Positions 28,951-37,509 of a stretch of 64,000 bases of DNA are shown one piece after another (position 1 is the first letter of the stretch; each line of letters starts with the position of its first letter). The translations under genes were made by a program, and so were the position numbers. Under the pieces are notes generated by a model. The model saw only the letters and a list, made by a program, of their open reading frames with translations. It did no database searches and had not been told where the DNA came from. This DNA comes from Brockia lithotrophica (GTDB taxonomy: Bacteria > Bacillota > Bacilli > Thermicanales > DSM-22653), in assembly GCA_003050565.1 (NCBI GenBank), contig PEBW01000006.1, positions 78,313 to 142,312 on the forward strand, in the 5' to 3' direction.

Positions 28951-29505
28951 TTACCGCTTTTCCGCATAGACGCGGGACTTCAGAATCCCGACAAAGGGAA
29001 GGTTGCGGTAACGCTCCGCGTAGTCGAGGCCGTACCCGACGAGAAATTCGTCGGGGGCGGTGAAGCCCACGAGGTCGGGGACGAGGTCGACTTTGCGGCG
29101 CGCCGGCTTGTCGAGGAGGGTGACGATCTTCAGGCTCTTGGGATCTCGCCGCGCGAGGATGTCCACGAGGTAGCGAAGGGTAAGCCCCGTGTCGATGATG
29201 TCTTCGACGAGAAGGACGTGCCGGCCCGAAATGTCGTAGTCTAGGTCCTTGAGGATGCGCACGACGCCGGAAGAGCGCGTCGACGTGCCGTAACTCGAGA
29301 CGACCATGTAGTCGATTTCCAGAGGGATGGGCATCTCGCGCGTGAGGTCGGCGAGAAAGTAGGAAGCCCCCTTGAGGATCCCGACGACGAGGGGTACCTC
29401 ATCCCGATACCACGAAGAGAGTTCCGTGCCGAGTTCCTTCACCCGGCGGCGAATGTCCTCGGCGGAGTAGAGGACGGACTGGATGTCGTCTAAAAGCGAT
29501 TCCAT
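28951..29505 (-). CDS. hpt: Hypoxanthine-guanine phosphoribosyltransferase
   Basis: About 184 residues. Purine salvage enzyme with the PRPP-binding motif [14 protein letters not shown], the N-terminal [13 protein letters not shown], and [20 protein letters not shown] at the end. In B. subtilis tilS and HprT lie together before ftsH, as here. The ATG is 21 bases after the tilS stop; the only good ribosome-binding site (GGGAGGTGA, overlapping the tilS stop) is separated from it by a 5-bp hairpin. Confidence 0.93.
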   Translation of the reverse strand: MESLLDDIQSVLYSAEDIRRRVKELGTELSSWYRDEVPLVVGILKGASYFLADLTREMPIPLEIDYMVVSSYGTSTRSSGVVRILKDLDYDISGRHVLLVEDIIDTGLTLRYLVDILARRDPKSLKIVTLLDKPARRKVDLVPDLVGFTAPDEFLVGYGLDYAERYRNLPFVGILKSRVYAEKR

Positions 29506-29526
29506 GGACGGGCCCGCGGGCGGGCT

Positions 29527-30969
29527 TCACCTCCCCTTTCGACGTTTGCAAAAATGCCGCCAAAACCGCCGTACAAAAGGCGACGTGCACCATCCGACGT
29601 CGACTACGACTTTTTCCCCCGGTACGCCTCCCGTCGGCATCGAAGACACACCGGGTACCCACACGATTCGCCCCCCCTGTTCACCCACGGGCCAAGCTTC
29701 CCGCAGGCGGGGAGGAACCCCCGCCAACCGCAAGAGTTCGCGCACTTCTCGCGGGCCCCACGGCGTTTCGAGGCGATCCCCGGGTCTCCGCGATCGGAAG
29801 ATGAAGGGCAGGTCGGGGGAAAGGGAAAGGGTCGCGCGGCACGCTACTTCCTTTTCGTCTTCTTCGTCCTCGTCCGCAGCACCTGCACTTTCACTCAGGT
29901 GCCGGACGCGTACGGAGCACCCGAAGGAAGGAATCCGCACGGTTCCCGGCCAATTCACGGCGGAGGCGTATGCCCTGCGCTCCCCTTCGCGCACCCACAG
30001 GACGTACCCACCCTGCCTTTCCACGGTCACGCCTCCCGGCAAGCTCACGGCACGCCGCTCCCCCAGCACCACCTCGAGGGAGGCCTGCACGTCCTCGTAG
30101 GTGAGAGACGCGCGGCCGCGGCGAAGCTCCGCCCAGGCCAAGCGGACCGCACGTCGCAGGACGGGCAAGGGGAGTCCCGCGAGCGCCGACCAGCAAACGA
30201 GGAGAGTACCGGGAAAGGCGAGAAGACGCCTCCGGAGGAATTTCCGCGCCGCCTCCTCCAAAAAGGCCTCATCCTCCCCGAGTACGTTCGTGAGGCGGAC
30301 GACGTGGCGCGCCGCCGACGGTGCAAGCTCCTCCACCAGAGGAAGGAGGAGATGGCGCAGGCGGTTCCGAACGTACGCGAGAGACCGGTTCGAGGCGTCT
30401 TCCCGCCAAGGTACCCCATGGCGGTCGGCATAGGCTTCGATGGAGCGCCTACGGACGGGAAGGAGGGGGCGGAGGAGGCGTCGGTCGAACAACGGACGAA
30501 CCACCGGGATTCCTCCGAGACCCCGGGGACCTGCGCCTCGGAAAAGGCGCAGGAAAAAGGTCTCTACTACGTCGTCGAGGTTGTGCGCGGTGAGCACGGC
30601 CGAAGCCCGGGCCTCCCGGGCCGCGTGCGCGAAGAGATCGTAGCGCAAGGCGCGCGCGGTTCCCTGGACGTTGCCGCCGGCCGGAGGAAAGGGAAGGGCG
30701 TACACGAAACACGGCACTCCCCACGCTTCGGCAACGGCGCGAACGAAGCGCGCGTCTTCCACGGCGGCAGCACCCCGCAGCCGATGGTCGACGTGGAGAC
30801 AGACGGGGCGAACGGGGATGGGCATGAGAAAGCGGAAAAGGTGGAGGAGGGTCATGGAATCTACCCCGCCGGAGACCGCGAGGAGGACCGTCTCGTACGG
30901 TGCGAGAAGCCGTTCTTCCCACAACCATGCCGGAACGGCCTCCGGCGCTCCGAGTTCTTCCAGCGGCAC
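29527..30969 (-). CDS. tilS: tRNA(Ile)-lysidine synthetase TilS
   Basis: About 480 residues. It attaches lysine to C34 of tRNA-Ile(CAU). The PP-loop LLAVSGGVDSMTLLHLF is followed by LHVDHRLRG, LTAHNLDDVVETFFLRLFRG and the family segments RPLLPVRRRSIEAYADRHGVPWREDASN; the C-terminal domain ends FRSRRPGDRLETPWGPREVRELL. GTG 30969 is chosen because GGAGGAAGG is 8 bases upstream; the frame is open to 31203 but without support. A 230-base leader with a promoter separates it from spoIIE. Confidence 0.92.
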   Translation of the reverse strand: MPLEELGAPEAVPAWLWEERLLAPYETVLLAVSGGVDSMTLLHLFRFLMPIPVRPVCLHVDHRLRGAAAVEDARFVRAVAEAWGVPCFVYALPFPPAGGNVQGTARALRYDLFAHAAREARASAVLTAHNLDDVVETFFLRLFRGAGPRGLGGIPVVRPLFDRRLLRPLLPVRRRSIEAYADRHGVPWREDASNRSLAYVRNRLRHLLLPLVEELAPSAARHVVRLTNVLGEDEAFLEEAARKFLRRRLLAFPGTLLVCWSALAGLPLPVLRRAVRLAWAELRRGRASLTYEDVQASLEVVLGERRAVSLPGGVTVERQGGYVLWVREGERRAYASAVNWPGTVRIPSFGCSVRVRHLSESAGAADEDEEDEKEVACRATLSLSPDLPFIFRSRRPGDRLETPWGPREVRELLRLAGVPPRLREAWPVGEQGGRIVWVPGVSSMPTGGVPGEKVVVDVGWCTSPFVRRFWRHFCKRRKGR

Positions 30970-31076
30970 AAGACCTTCCTCCTCTCCCACGCACGCCGTC
31001 CCTCGCCCGAAAACGCGACCTCTCCTTACGCAGCAAAGAGTGACAAGCCAGCCGTGCCCGCGACGCCTCTTGCGCG

Positions 31077-31094
31077 AAGAGCCCGGAGGCTCTT
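31077..31094. other. Hairpin in the tilS leader
   Basis: Perfect 7-bp stem (AAGAGCC/GGCTCTT) with a 4-base loop, downstream of the tilS promoter. No T-run follows on either strand, so it is a leader structure rather than a terminator. Confidence 0.5.
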
Positions 31095-31131
31095 GTGTTC
31101 CGTGAAGGGACGGAAGGGTTGCCCTGGAAGC

Positions 31132-31160
31132 ATTATATCCCCTTTTCCCCTTTGCTTCCA
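31132..31160 (-). promoter_or_regulatory. Putative sigma-A promoter of tilS-hpt
   Basis: Minus strand TGGAAG (31155-31160, weak -35), 17-base spacer, consensus TATAAT (31132-31137). Confidence 0.65.
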
Positions 31161-31199
31161 CGAACCCCGGCGTTTGCGCGCTTGGCGCCTCCGCGCGGA

Positions 31200-33581
31200 T
31201 CACGATACGCCTTCCAGGTGATCGCGCACTTCCCGGGGGGAAAACACGGCCCAGGGAAGACGAACCTCTTCGATGCGCGCCGCGACGACGGTCATGTCGT
31301 CCTTGGGGGAAAGCCCCGTAAGACGCATGGCCTTTTCCAAGATGAGGTCGGCGACGACGTGGGGATCCTCGGCGTCGATACGCGTAATCACCTGGCGAAA
31401 CCAGGCGTCGCGGCCCTCTTCGGGCCGAGCCTCGTACACCCCGTCGCTCAAAAACACGAGGAGGTCACCGGGGACGAGCTTGCGCACAAGCGGCTCCACG
31501 TGCACGTCGGGGAAGACCCCGACGGGCAGACTTCTCCCCTCCAAGGTAAAGACGCGGTCTCCCCGCCGAATGAAAGTCGGCGGGGCCGCGACTTTGAGAA
31601 ATTTTGCCTCCGCCGTGCGCAGGTCGACGAGGGCGAAGTCGAGGGTGGCAAAGCGCTCGCCGTCCGCCTGCAAGGCGAGGACGGTATTCACGGTGCGGAG
31701 GGCGAAGTCTTCGGCGACGCCCACGGCGAGCGCCTCTCGCAGGAGGTCGACCGCCGTCTGCGACGCGAAGCGAGCTCGCTCTCCGTTCCCCATCCCGTCG
31801 CTTAGCCCAACGAGGTAGAGGCGCGGGGAAAGCTCCACCGCCAACGTGCTGTCCCCGCTCAACACCCCGCCTCCGGCCGCCGCCTGAACGACGCCCACCT
31901 CTACGTGGTAGCGCTTTGTCGAGAGAAAGCGGGCTACGAGGAGCCCGCCGCTCCTCACCTCGAGTCCTCCCTTGGCGAGGGTGAGGGGTTCTCCGAGAAG
32001 GCGCGAGAGCGCTGCGGTGACCCCGGGAGAAACTTCTCCCAGAAGGGCGACGCGGACCTCCACGCGGCCCGGCTCGTGCCGGAGGAGTTCGACCGAGTGC
32101 ACGGGGTACCCTTCGCGTTCGAGGGCACGGGCGAGTTCTTCTGCGCGGCGCCGGAGGGGACGCGGTTCGCGATCGAGTTCGCCGGCAAACCCGCCGAGGA
32201 CCAGAGAAAGACCGCCGAGGTACTCCGCGGCCCGCAAGCGCACCTCGAAGAAGCGACGCTCGGTCTCCTCCTTGAGACGTTCCTCTTCCCGAGCCTCTTC
32301 GAGGACGCGGCGCAAATCGTCCACGTGGGGACAGCGGATCCGCCACGAACGCAGGAATTCTTCATCGGCGGGGTTGCGGACAAACGAGGCGAAGAAGCGA
32401 TAGGTGTCTTCGAACTCCTTTTTCCAGCAGATCTCCCGGCGAAAGCACGTGTGACACACGCGACGCGCGACGGAACCTACGAGGGCCTCCGTCTTTCGTT
32501 CTTCGGCATCCGCCGGACGCCCTTCGCCGAGCCGAGTGCCGATCCGCGCAAAGAGGTCGGCAAAGCGGCGGATCCGTTCCGCAGCGGCAGCGCGCACCTC
32601 TCGAAAGTGTAGCTCTTCTTCTTCGAGATATGAAGGACTCCCCGGGATAAGGCGGGCGATACTCCGCTCCACCGCCTCAGGAACGAGCCAAAAGAGTCCT
32701 AGGGCCCAAAGGGAAGCGATCGTCGAAGACCAGAGGACCTCCGGGGTGTCCCGCAAAAGGGTAAAGAGGGCCGCACCGAGGAAAAACCCCAGGCTTGTTC
32801 CCGCCTTTCCTACGGGACGTAGAAGACCGCCGAGGAGACCGGAAAACGCGAGGAGGCTGAGTTGCTCGAGGTAGGAAAGATCGCCGAGGCCCATGACAAG
32901 CCCAAGGAGAACCCCGGCCGTCGCGCCAACCGTAGCTCCGCCCGCATGCGCGAGGAGGAGAAGAAAGCCGCGGCTTACGATGTGCCCGAGGGAGATACCC
33001 CCTACGTCCACTCCAAGCATGCCCGTGAGGAGCGACCCGAGGACGATGAGGAACGCCACGAGTTCCTCGTGGCTAATCGCAAAACCGAAACCTCGGTGCA
33101 CGAGGAGCGGCAACGCCTGCAAAAAGATGAACACGAGGGCGAAGGCGAGGAGGCCGTTGAGGAGGGCAAACGGCCACACTTCGGCAAAGGTACGCGAGAC
33201 GAAGGCGCGAACCCCTCCGTCCGCCAGAACGACCGCTCCGGCGACGACGAGCCCGAGATAGGTAGGCGTGCTTCGGATGGGCGCGGCCAACCCATGGTAC
33301 GCGAGAAAAAACAAGGGGAGAAAAGCGGCAAAGGATGCCGCGTGGGGGAGGGGGGACAAAAGCGCCCCCAAGCCGAGCGCAAAAAACGCGAGCGGCCAGC
33401 GCTCGCGCAAGGCGTGAAAGACCACAGCAAAAAAGGCAAACGGGAAAGGGTACAGTTCCCCAAGGAGAGTTGCCCTCCCGAGAAAAAAAGACGTCGCGAA
33501 GAGGAGTGCCGAACGCCAGGGGAGCGCGCGAAACAGGCGTTGGGCGCGGGGAAACGCCACCGCCTCCACGAGCGTGCGCAT
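31200..33581 (-). CDS. spoIIE: Stage II sporulation protein E, PP2C-type phosphatase
   Basis: About 793 residues. An N-terminal membrane region with about ten hydrophobic segments (to about residue 300), a central FtsZ-interacting regulatory region with a cluster of Cys (CHTCFRREICWKK), and a C-terminal PP2C domain with the metal site GLSDGMGNGERA and FLSDGVYEA. It dephosphorylates SpoIIAA-P to activate sigma-F in the forespore and helps place the asymmetric septum. ATG 33581 has GAGAGGGAGGG 7 bases before it. It is monocistronic or heads tilS-hpt; a spoIIG-like promoter is upstream. Confidence 0.95.
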   Translation of the reverse strand: MRTLVEAVAFPRAQRLFRALPWRSALLFATSFFLGRATLLGELYPFPFAFFAVVFHALRERWPLAFFALGLGALLSPLPHAASFAAFLPLFFLAYHGLAAPIRSTPTYLGLVVAGAVVLADGGVRAFVSRTFAEVWPFALLNGLLAFALVFIFLQALPLLVHRGFGFAISHEELVAFLIVLGSLLTGMLGVDVGGISLGHIVSRGFLLLLAHAGGATVGATAGVLLGLVMGLGDLSYLEQLSLLAFSGLLGGLLRPVGKAGTSLGFFLGAALFTLLRDTPEVLWSSTIASLWALGLFWLVPEAVERSIARLIPGSPSYLEEEELHFREVRAAAAERIRRFADLFARIGTRLGEGRPADAEERKTEALVGSVARRVCHTCFRREICWKKEFEDTYRFFASFVRNPADEEFLRSWRIRCPHVDDLRRVLEEAREEERLKEETERRFFEVRLRAAEYLGGLSLVLGGFAGELDREPRPLRRRAEELARALEREGYPVHSVELLRHEPGRVEVRVALLGEVSPGVTAALSRLLGEPLTLAKGGLEVRSGGLLVARFLSTKRYHVEVGVVQAAAGGGVLSGDSTLAVELSPRLYLVGLSDGMGNGERARFASQTAVDLLREALAVGVAEDFALRTVNTVLALQADGERFATLDFALVDLRTAEAKFLKVAAPPTFIRRGDRVFTLEGRSLPVGVFPDVHVEPLVRKLVPGDLLVFLSDGVYEARPEEGRDAWFRQVITRIDAEDPHVVADLILEKAMRLTGLSPKDDMTVVAARIEEVRLPWAVFSPREVRDHLEGVS

Positions 33582-33613
33582 GCCGAAACCCTCCCTCTCG
33601 CAGCTTGTCCCCC

Positions 33614-33647
33614 AGTATAGGGGGCGGAGGGAGGAAAGCGTGTTGAA
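33614..33647 (-). promoter_or_regulatory. Putative Spo0A-activated sigma-A promoter of spoIIE
   Basis: Minus strand -10 TATACT (33614-33619), 22-base spacer, -35-like TTCAAC (33642-33647). On the opposite strand the -35 region reads TGTTGAA (33641-33647), one change from the 0A box TGTCGAA. The 21-22 base spacing matches the Spo0A-dependent spoIIE and spoIIG promoters of B. subtilis. Confidence 0.5.
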
Positions 33648-33772
33648 GTCCGTCTGGGGGGAGAAAGTTTTTCCCGACACAGTCCCTCTCAAGACTTCGT
33701 AGCTCGTTCCCGTTCGCGGGCCGGGCAACGGCTTCACACTCGCCGTGTGAACTCCGGCGAGGGGGAGGGCTT

Positions 33773-34762
33773 TCAGCCGACCGAGCGCGGGAGAAATCCC
33801 ATGCGTTCTCGGGCGAGGGCCAGCGTCACACGGGCTTTGGCTTCGGCCCGCTCCGCCCCTTCTGCCAGCAGGCGATCGACCTCGCTGTCCAGAAGTTCGA
33901 GCGCACGGTCGCGGAGAGGTTCGACGACGGAAACGATCGCCTCGGCGACGTCCTCCTTGAAGGCCTTGTAGCTCGCCCCCGCGTAGCGCGTCTCGAGCTC
34001 GGGAATGGGTATCCCCGTGGAAAGGCTCATGAGGACGAGAAGGTTAGAGATTCCGGGCTTTTGTTCCGGATCGTAGCGAATTTCCTGTCCCGAATCCGTA
34101 GTCGCACGCCGGATTTTGCGGCGAATCACCTCCGGGGGATCGCTCAAGTTGATTCGGCTCGCATCGTTGGGGTTCGATTTGGACATTTTCTTCGTCGGAT
34201 CGTCGAGGGACATGATGCGCGCTCCGACGGGGGGAATGAGCGCCTCCGGGACGACAAAGGTCGGGCCGAAATCGCGGTTAAACCTCTCCGCGAGGTCGCG
34301 GGTGAGTTCGAGGTGCTGCTTTTGATCTTCGCCTACCGGGACGTGCGTAGTTTGATACAGGAGAATGTCCGCGGCCATGAGGGCGGGATACGTGAAAAGT
34401 CCCGCAGAAACCGTATCCTTCCCCTCGCTCTTTTCCTTGAACTGCGTCATCCGCATGAGTTCCCCGAAGCGAACGACGCAGGTGAGAAGCCACGCGAGTT
34501 CCGTGTGTGCGGACACGTGCGACTGCACGAAGAGCACGGATTTCCGGGGATCGAGACCGCTTGCCACGTAGTAACGCGCGACATTGCGGGTCTGCGCGGC
34601 AAGGGCCGCGGGATCGTGCGGGACGGTGACGGCGTGGAGGTCTACGATGCTGTAGTACGCTTCCCTTGCGACGTCCTGGAGGGCGACGAAGTGGCGAATC
34701 GCCCCGAAATAATTTCCCAAGGTGAGGGTACCGGTTGGCTGGACGCCCGAAAACACGATCAT
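33773..34762 (-). CDS. trpS: Tryptophanyl-tRNA synthetase
   Basis: About 329 residues. Class I synthetase with the HIGH-type motif FSGVQPTGTLTLGNYFGAI, GEDQKQHLELTRDLAERFN, and KKMSKSNPN. ATG 34762 fits the family start, but the strong AAAGGAGGTG lies 39 bases upstream (34802-34811), with a 14-bp palindrome in between; a GTG at 34816 is in frame but precedes that site. Its place between divIC and spoIIE is unusual; B. subtilis trpS is far from here. Confidence 0.92.
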   Translation of the reverse strand: MIVFSGVQPTGTLTLGNYFGAIRHFVALQDVAREAYYSIVDLHAVTVPHDPAALAAQTRNVARYYVASGLDPRKSVLFVQSHVSAHTELAWLLTCVVRFGELMRMTQFKEKSEGKDTVSAGLFTYPALMAADILLYQTTHVPVGEDQKQHLELTRDLAERFNRDFGPTFVVPEALIPPVGARIMSLDDPTKKMSKSNPNDASRINLSDPPEVIRRKIRRATTDSGQEIRYDPEQKPGISNLLVLMSLSTGIPIPELETRYAGASYKAFKEDVAEAIVSVVEPLRDRALELLDSEVDRLLAEGAERAEAKARVTLALARERMGFLPRSVG

Positions 34763-34825
34763 CTGCGCTTTTCCGGCGCGCCGGACAGCGTGCCGGGGAT
34801 CCACCTCCTTTGCCACATGCGGGCG

Positions 34826-35191
34826 TCAGCGAGAAGACTTCCGGGGCGGGGGAGAGGAGGCTTCCGGCGCGGGGGCCGAAACAGACAGGGGGTCCCAATC
34901 AAAGAGGATCTCCCCCGGCTTTCCCACGAGAAAGAAGCGGCGCGCCAGCGCCCCCGCAACCTCCGGATCTTCGAGGCGCGCCTTCTCCCACAAGAGGCGC
35001 GCGCGCTCCTCGGCCAAAGAGGCGTATGTCTGGGCGAGGCGGTCGCGTTCCGCTTGGCGGGCGTGGATAAGCCGTTCCTGCCGCACAAACTGGGGGACGA
35101 GGCTCAGGAGGAAGACGGCGAGAAGGAAGCGCGCCAAGCGGAGCCGGCGCTTGCGAATTTCTTCCGGGCTGTTCCCCCGCCCTCCGGACAC
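34826..35191 (-). CDS. divIC: Septum formation initiator family protein DivIC
   Basis: About 121 residues. A short basic N-terminus, one transmembrane segment (RFLLAVFLLSLVPQFV, about 21-37), a coiled coil (about 45-85), and a Pro/Ser-rich tail of about 25 residues. It belongs to the FtsL/DivIC/FtsB family of the divisome. GTG 35191 follows GGGAGTGA; it comes 7 bases after yabQ, the order known from B. subtilis (yabP-yabQ-divIC). Confidence 0.85.
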   Translation of the reverse strand: MSGGRGNSPEEIRKRRLRLARFLLAVFLLSLVPQFVRQERLIHARQAERDRLAQTYASLAEERARLLWEKARLEDPEVAGALARRFFLVGKPGEILFDWDPLSVSAPAPEASSPPPRKSSR

Positions 35192-35198
35192 GACGTCT

Positions 35199-35663
35199 TC
35201 ACTCCCTTTCCTTACGCGTGACAAACGCCCGTACCCAAAGTGTAGCGTTCCGGATACCGTTTTCCAAGGGCCGAAGCAGACGGGCGAGGAAGGCGAGGAG
35301 CTTCCCGGAGATTCGCAGGAAATCCCCCGTTCTTCGCCCGATGAGGAAGAAGGGAAAAAGCGCGAGTCGAACGACCTGCCAAACGGCACGCGGAAGGTGA
35401 GCGGGGATGGGGGGGACGAGCGAACGGTACAGGGCCGCGCCGGCAAGCGCACCCAAGAGTAAACCCGGAAGGTGCTTCCCACCCGTGCCCACCTGCGCGA
35501 ACGTCGCAAACGCGAGTGCCCAAACGACGAACAGAAGACCTTCGCCGACGTGAAAGGCAATACCCCGATGCTGCGCGGACACGGACACGAGATACAAGGC
35601 GTGGAGGAACGCCAAAAGGGCACCGAGAAGCGCGGCGGAGAGAAGCGCGGCGATTTCGGACAT
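35199..35663 (-). CDS. yabQ: Spore cortex protein YabQ
   Basis: About 154 residues with four hydrophobic segments in the first 110 residues (MSEIAALLSAALLGALLAFL and so on) and a basic C-terminus (RLLRPLENGIRNATLWVRAF). YabQ is needed for spore cortex formation in the mother cell. ATG 35663 comes 4 bases after the yabP stop; the frame is open farther upstream inside yabP. Identification rests on the hydrophobic pattern and on its place between yabP and divIC. Confidence 0.85.
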   Translation of the reverse strand: MSEIAALLSAALLGALLAFLHALYLVSVSAQHRGIAFHVGEGLLFVVWALAFATFAQVGTGGKHLPGLLLGALAGAALYRSLVPPIPAHLPRAVWQVVRLALFPFFLIGRRTGDFLRISGKLLAFLARLLRPLENGIRNATLWVRAFVTRKERE

Positions 35664-35667
35664 GACC

Positions 35668-35940
35668 CTACCCGAACAACCTTCCGAAAAGACCTCGGCG
35701 TTCGCGACCTTGGCCCTCTTCGAGATAGAGCATCTCGTCAATGCGCCCTTCGATGGCGATGTCCCCCACCTCGACGTCAAGGTGCCGCAAGGTGAGCCCC
35801 TCTCCGCGGATGAGAAGGTATCCTTCCTTCGTCTCCACGAGGAACTCCTCTTCGTCAAAGCGATCGACCTTTACCACGCCGGATACGGCGAGGTATTTCC
35901 TTCCCTTTAGGGCGAGCTCGTGCCCGGCGTTTGCCGCCAT
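35668..35940 (-). CDS. yabP: Sporulation protein YabP (YabP/YqfC family)
   Basis: About 90 residues. Family pattern: a beta-rich core with VSGVVKVDRFDEEEFLVETKEGYLLIRGEGLTLRHLDVEVGDIAIEGRI. Together with yabQ it is a mother-cell sporulation gene. ATG 35940 has GGGGGGGTGG before it. A sigma-E-like promoter lies about 40 bases upstream, after rqcP. Confidence 0.88.
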   Translation of the reverse strand: MAANAGHELALKGRKYLAVSGVVKVDRFDEEEFLVETKEGYLLIRGEGLTLRHLDVEVGDIAIEGRIDEMLYLEEGQGRERRGLFGRLFG

Positions 35941-35978
35941 AGCCACCCCCCCAAACCCGTCCCACTCTTTCCTGTGGA

Positions 35979-36005
35979 ACTATACGCAGCTTGGGAGGGG
36001 ATATG
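35979..36005 (-). promoter_or_regulatory. Possible sigma-E promoter of yabP-yabQ
   Basis: Minus strand -35-like CATATC (36000-36005), 13-base spacer, -10-like CGTATAGT (35979-35986; sigma-E consensus CATACANT). The equivalent genes of B. subtilis are sigma-E dependent. The same -10 lacks a sigma-A -35 element. Confidence 0.4.
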
Positions 36006-36010
36006 TGCCC

Positions 36011-36322
36011 TTAAAAAGGGGAGGAGGTGTCTTCCTCGCCGAAGGCAAAGAGGGACTCGCCTTTTCCCGCGTGCGAACCGAATTCGCCGGGGGAGATACG
36101 CTCCTCTTCGCGCGAGAGGTACGGTGGCCCGCCCGGTGGGCCTACGAGGAGGCGGATTCTCTTTCCCGCGTACTCAACCTCCACCTTCTCTCCGCCGCGG
36201 AGTACCAACCCCGCCTTGGCGACCCTTCCGTCGACGCGAACTTTTCCGGCATCGCAGAGGATCTTGGCCACCGTCCGCCGCTTCACGACGCGCGCTTCTT
36301 TTAGGTATTTGTCCAAACGCAC
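36011..36322 (-). CDS. rqcP: S4-domain RNA-binding protein RqcP (YabO)
   Basis: About 103 residues. An S4 domain fills residues 1-60 (MRLDKYLKEARVVKRRTVAKILCDAGKVRVDGRVAK) and a charged tail follows. RqcP works with RqcH in alanine tailing of stalled nascent chains. GTG 36322 follows GAGGGGGGG. Its place between hup and yabP matches B. subtilis yabO. Confidence 0.9.
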   Translation of the reverse strand: MRLDKYLKEARVVKRRTVAKILCDAGKVRVDGRVAKAGLVLRGGEKVEVEYAGKRIRLLVGPPGGPPYLSREEERISPGEFGSHAGKGESLFAFGEEDTSSPF

Positions 36323-36377
36323 CTCGACCCCCCCTCGCGCAAAAGAAGACCCCGAGGGGCCCCCTCTCGCGAACCGG

Positions 36378-36406
36378 AAAAAGACCCCCGTCGCGACGAC
36401 GGGGGT
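36378..36406 (-). terminator. Intrinsic terminator after hup
   Basis: Minus strand ACCCCCGTCG, short loop, CGACGGGGGT, C, then five T residues; 10 bases past the hup stop. Confidence 0.9.
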
Positions 36407-36415
36407 TCTCGGCGG

Positions 36416-36700
36416 TTACTTTGCCGCTTCCTTTACGGCCTCCTTGAGCTTGCTCCCGGGTTTGAATACGGGGACCATGGAGGCGGCAATCGAGATCGTC
36501 TCCCCCGTCTGGGGGTTCCGACCCGTCCGGGCCTCCCGCTTGCGGACCTCGAAGGTACCGTAGCCCACGAACTGGACCTTTTCGCCCCGGCGCAGGGCTT
36601 CGGCGATCTCCTCGAAGAAGGCGTTTACGACCGCCTCCACGTCCTTTTTCGTAAGGCGCGTCCGTTCCGCAAGCGCGGAGACGAAATCTTGCTTGTTCAC
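36416..36700 (-). CDS. hup: DNA-binding protein HU
   Basis: About 94 residues, the normal HU length. MNKQDFVSALAERTRLTKKDVEAVV starts the helical dimer region, FVGYGTFEVRKREARTGRNPQTGE is the beta arm with the GRNPxTG signature, and FKPGSKLKEAV ends it. It compacts and bends DNA. GTG start 36700 with GAGGAGGG 7-8 bases before. It terminates at the hairpin at 36378-36406, so it is monocistronic. Confidence 0.95.
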   Translation of the reverse strand: MNKQDFVSALAERTRLTKKDVEAVVNAFFEEIAEALRRGEKVQFVGYGTFEVRKREARTGRNPQTGETISIAASMVPVFKPGSKLKEAVKEAAK

Positions 36701-36827
36701 GAAGATCCCTCCTCGAGATTTGGCTTAGATAGGCCTTGCAGGGGGCAACCCTGCTTCTACATTCGACCTGCTTCGAAGAATTTCCTTCCATCCGGGGAGA
36801 ACGAAAGGAAAAAAGCGCACGGGGATT

Positions 36828-37367
36828 TCAGGCACCCAGCTGCTTGGCGAGAAAGGCGGCAGCGACCTCTACACCCTTCACGTGTGCCTCGCCGAGGGCA
36901 ACCGGCTCCTCGCGGCTCAGGAGGATCACGGTCCCCATCGGATCTCCCCCGACGACGATGGGAGCGACGACCACGCCGCCTACGCGTTCCGACCCCTGGG
37001 AGAAGAGCTCTACCTCGCCCGCACCTTCCCGATACGTGCGCCGATCTTCCATTGCGCGCTCCACGAGCGGCCCGATCTCCCGTTCCTGAAAGTCCTTCTT
37101 CCCCGGACCGGCGACGGCCACCACGCGATCCCGGTCGGTGACGAGGACCGTGAGCCCAAAGGTATCGTACAGAGAAGCGGCGACGCTCTGCGCAAATTCG
37201 CCGAGTTCGAGGACGGGGGAGTACTTTTTCAGGATCACCTCCCCGTCCTGATCGACAAAGATCTCTAGGGGGTCGCCCTCCCGAATGCGCAAAGTACGGC
37301 GAATTTCCTTCGGGATGACGACGCGTCCTAGGTCGTCGATGCGCCTGACGATTCCCGTGGCCTTCAT
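36828..37367 (-). CDS. spoVT: Stage V sporulation protein T
   Basis: About 179 residues. The N-terminal AbrB swapped-hairpin domain (MKATGIVRRIDDLGRVVIPKEIRRTLRIREGDPLEIF) is followed by a GAF-like sensor domain (about 55-178), the SpoVT architecture. It regulates forespore gene expression under sigma-G. GGGGAAGGG lies just before the ATG. Neighbours (PrsA-like foldase, mfd, pth) agree with the B. subtilis spoVT context. Confidence 0.93.
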   Translation of the reverse strand: MKATGIVRRIDDLGRVVIPKEIRRTLRIREGDPLEIFVDQDGEVILKKYSPVLELGEFAQSVAASLYDTFGLTVLVTDRDRVVAVAGPGKKDFQEREIGPLVERAMEDRRTYREGAGEVELFSQGSERVGGVVVAPIVVGGDPMGTVILLSREEPVALGEAHVKGVEVAAAFLAKQLGA

Positions 37368-37509
37368 CGGCCCTTCCCCTCTCTTTCCGAAAACTTCTCG
37401 ACGTCTTCGGTCCCGCGTCTCGCATGGAGTCCGATGGTAGTATGCGGTGGCGGTATTCCTTCTATGCGGCGGGGAAAGGTGCGGCGTTGGCGCTTCCGAG
37501 GGGAGCCCT

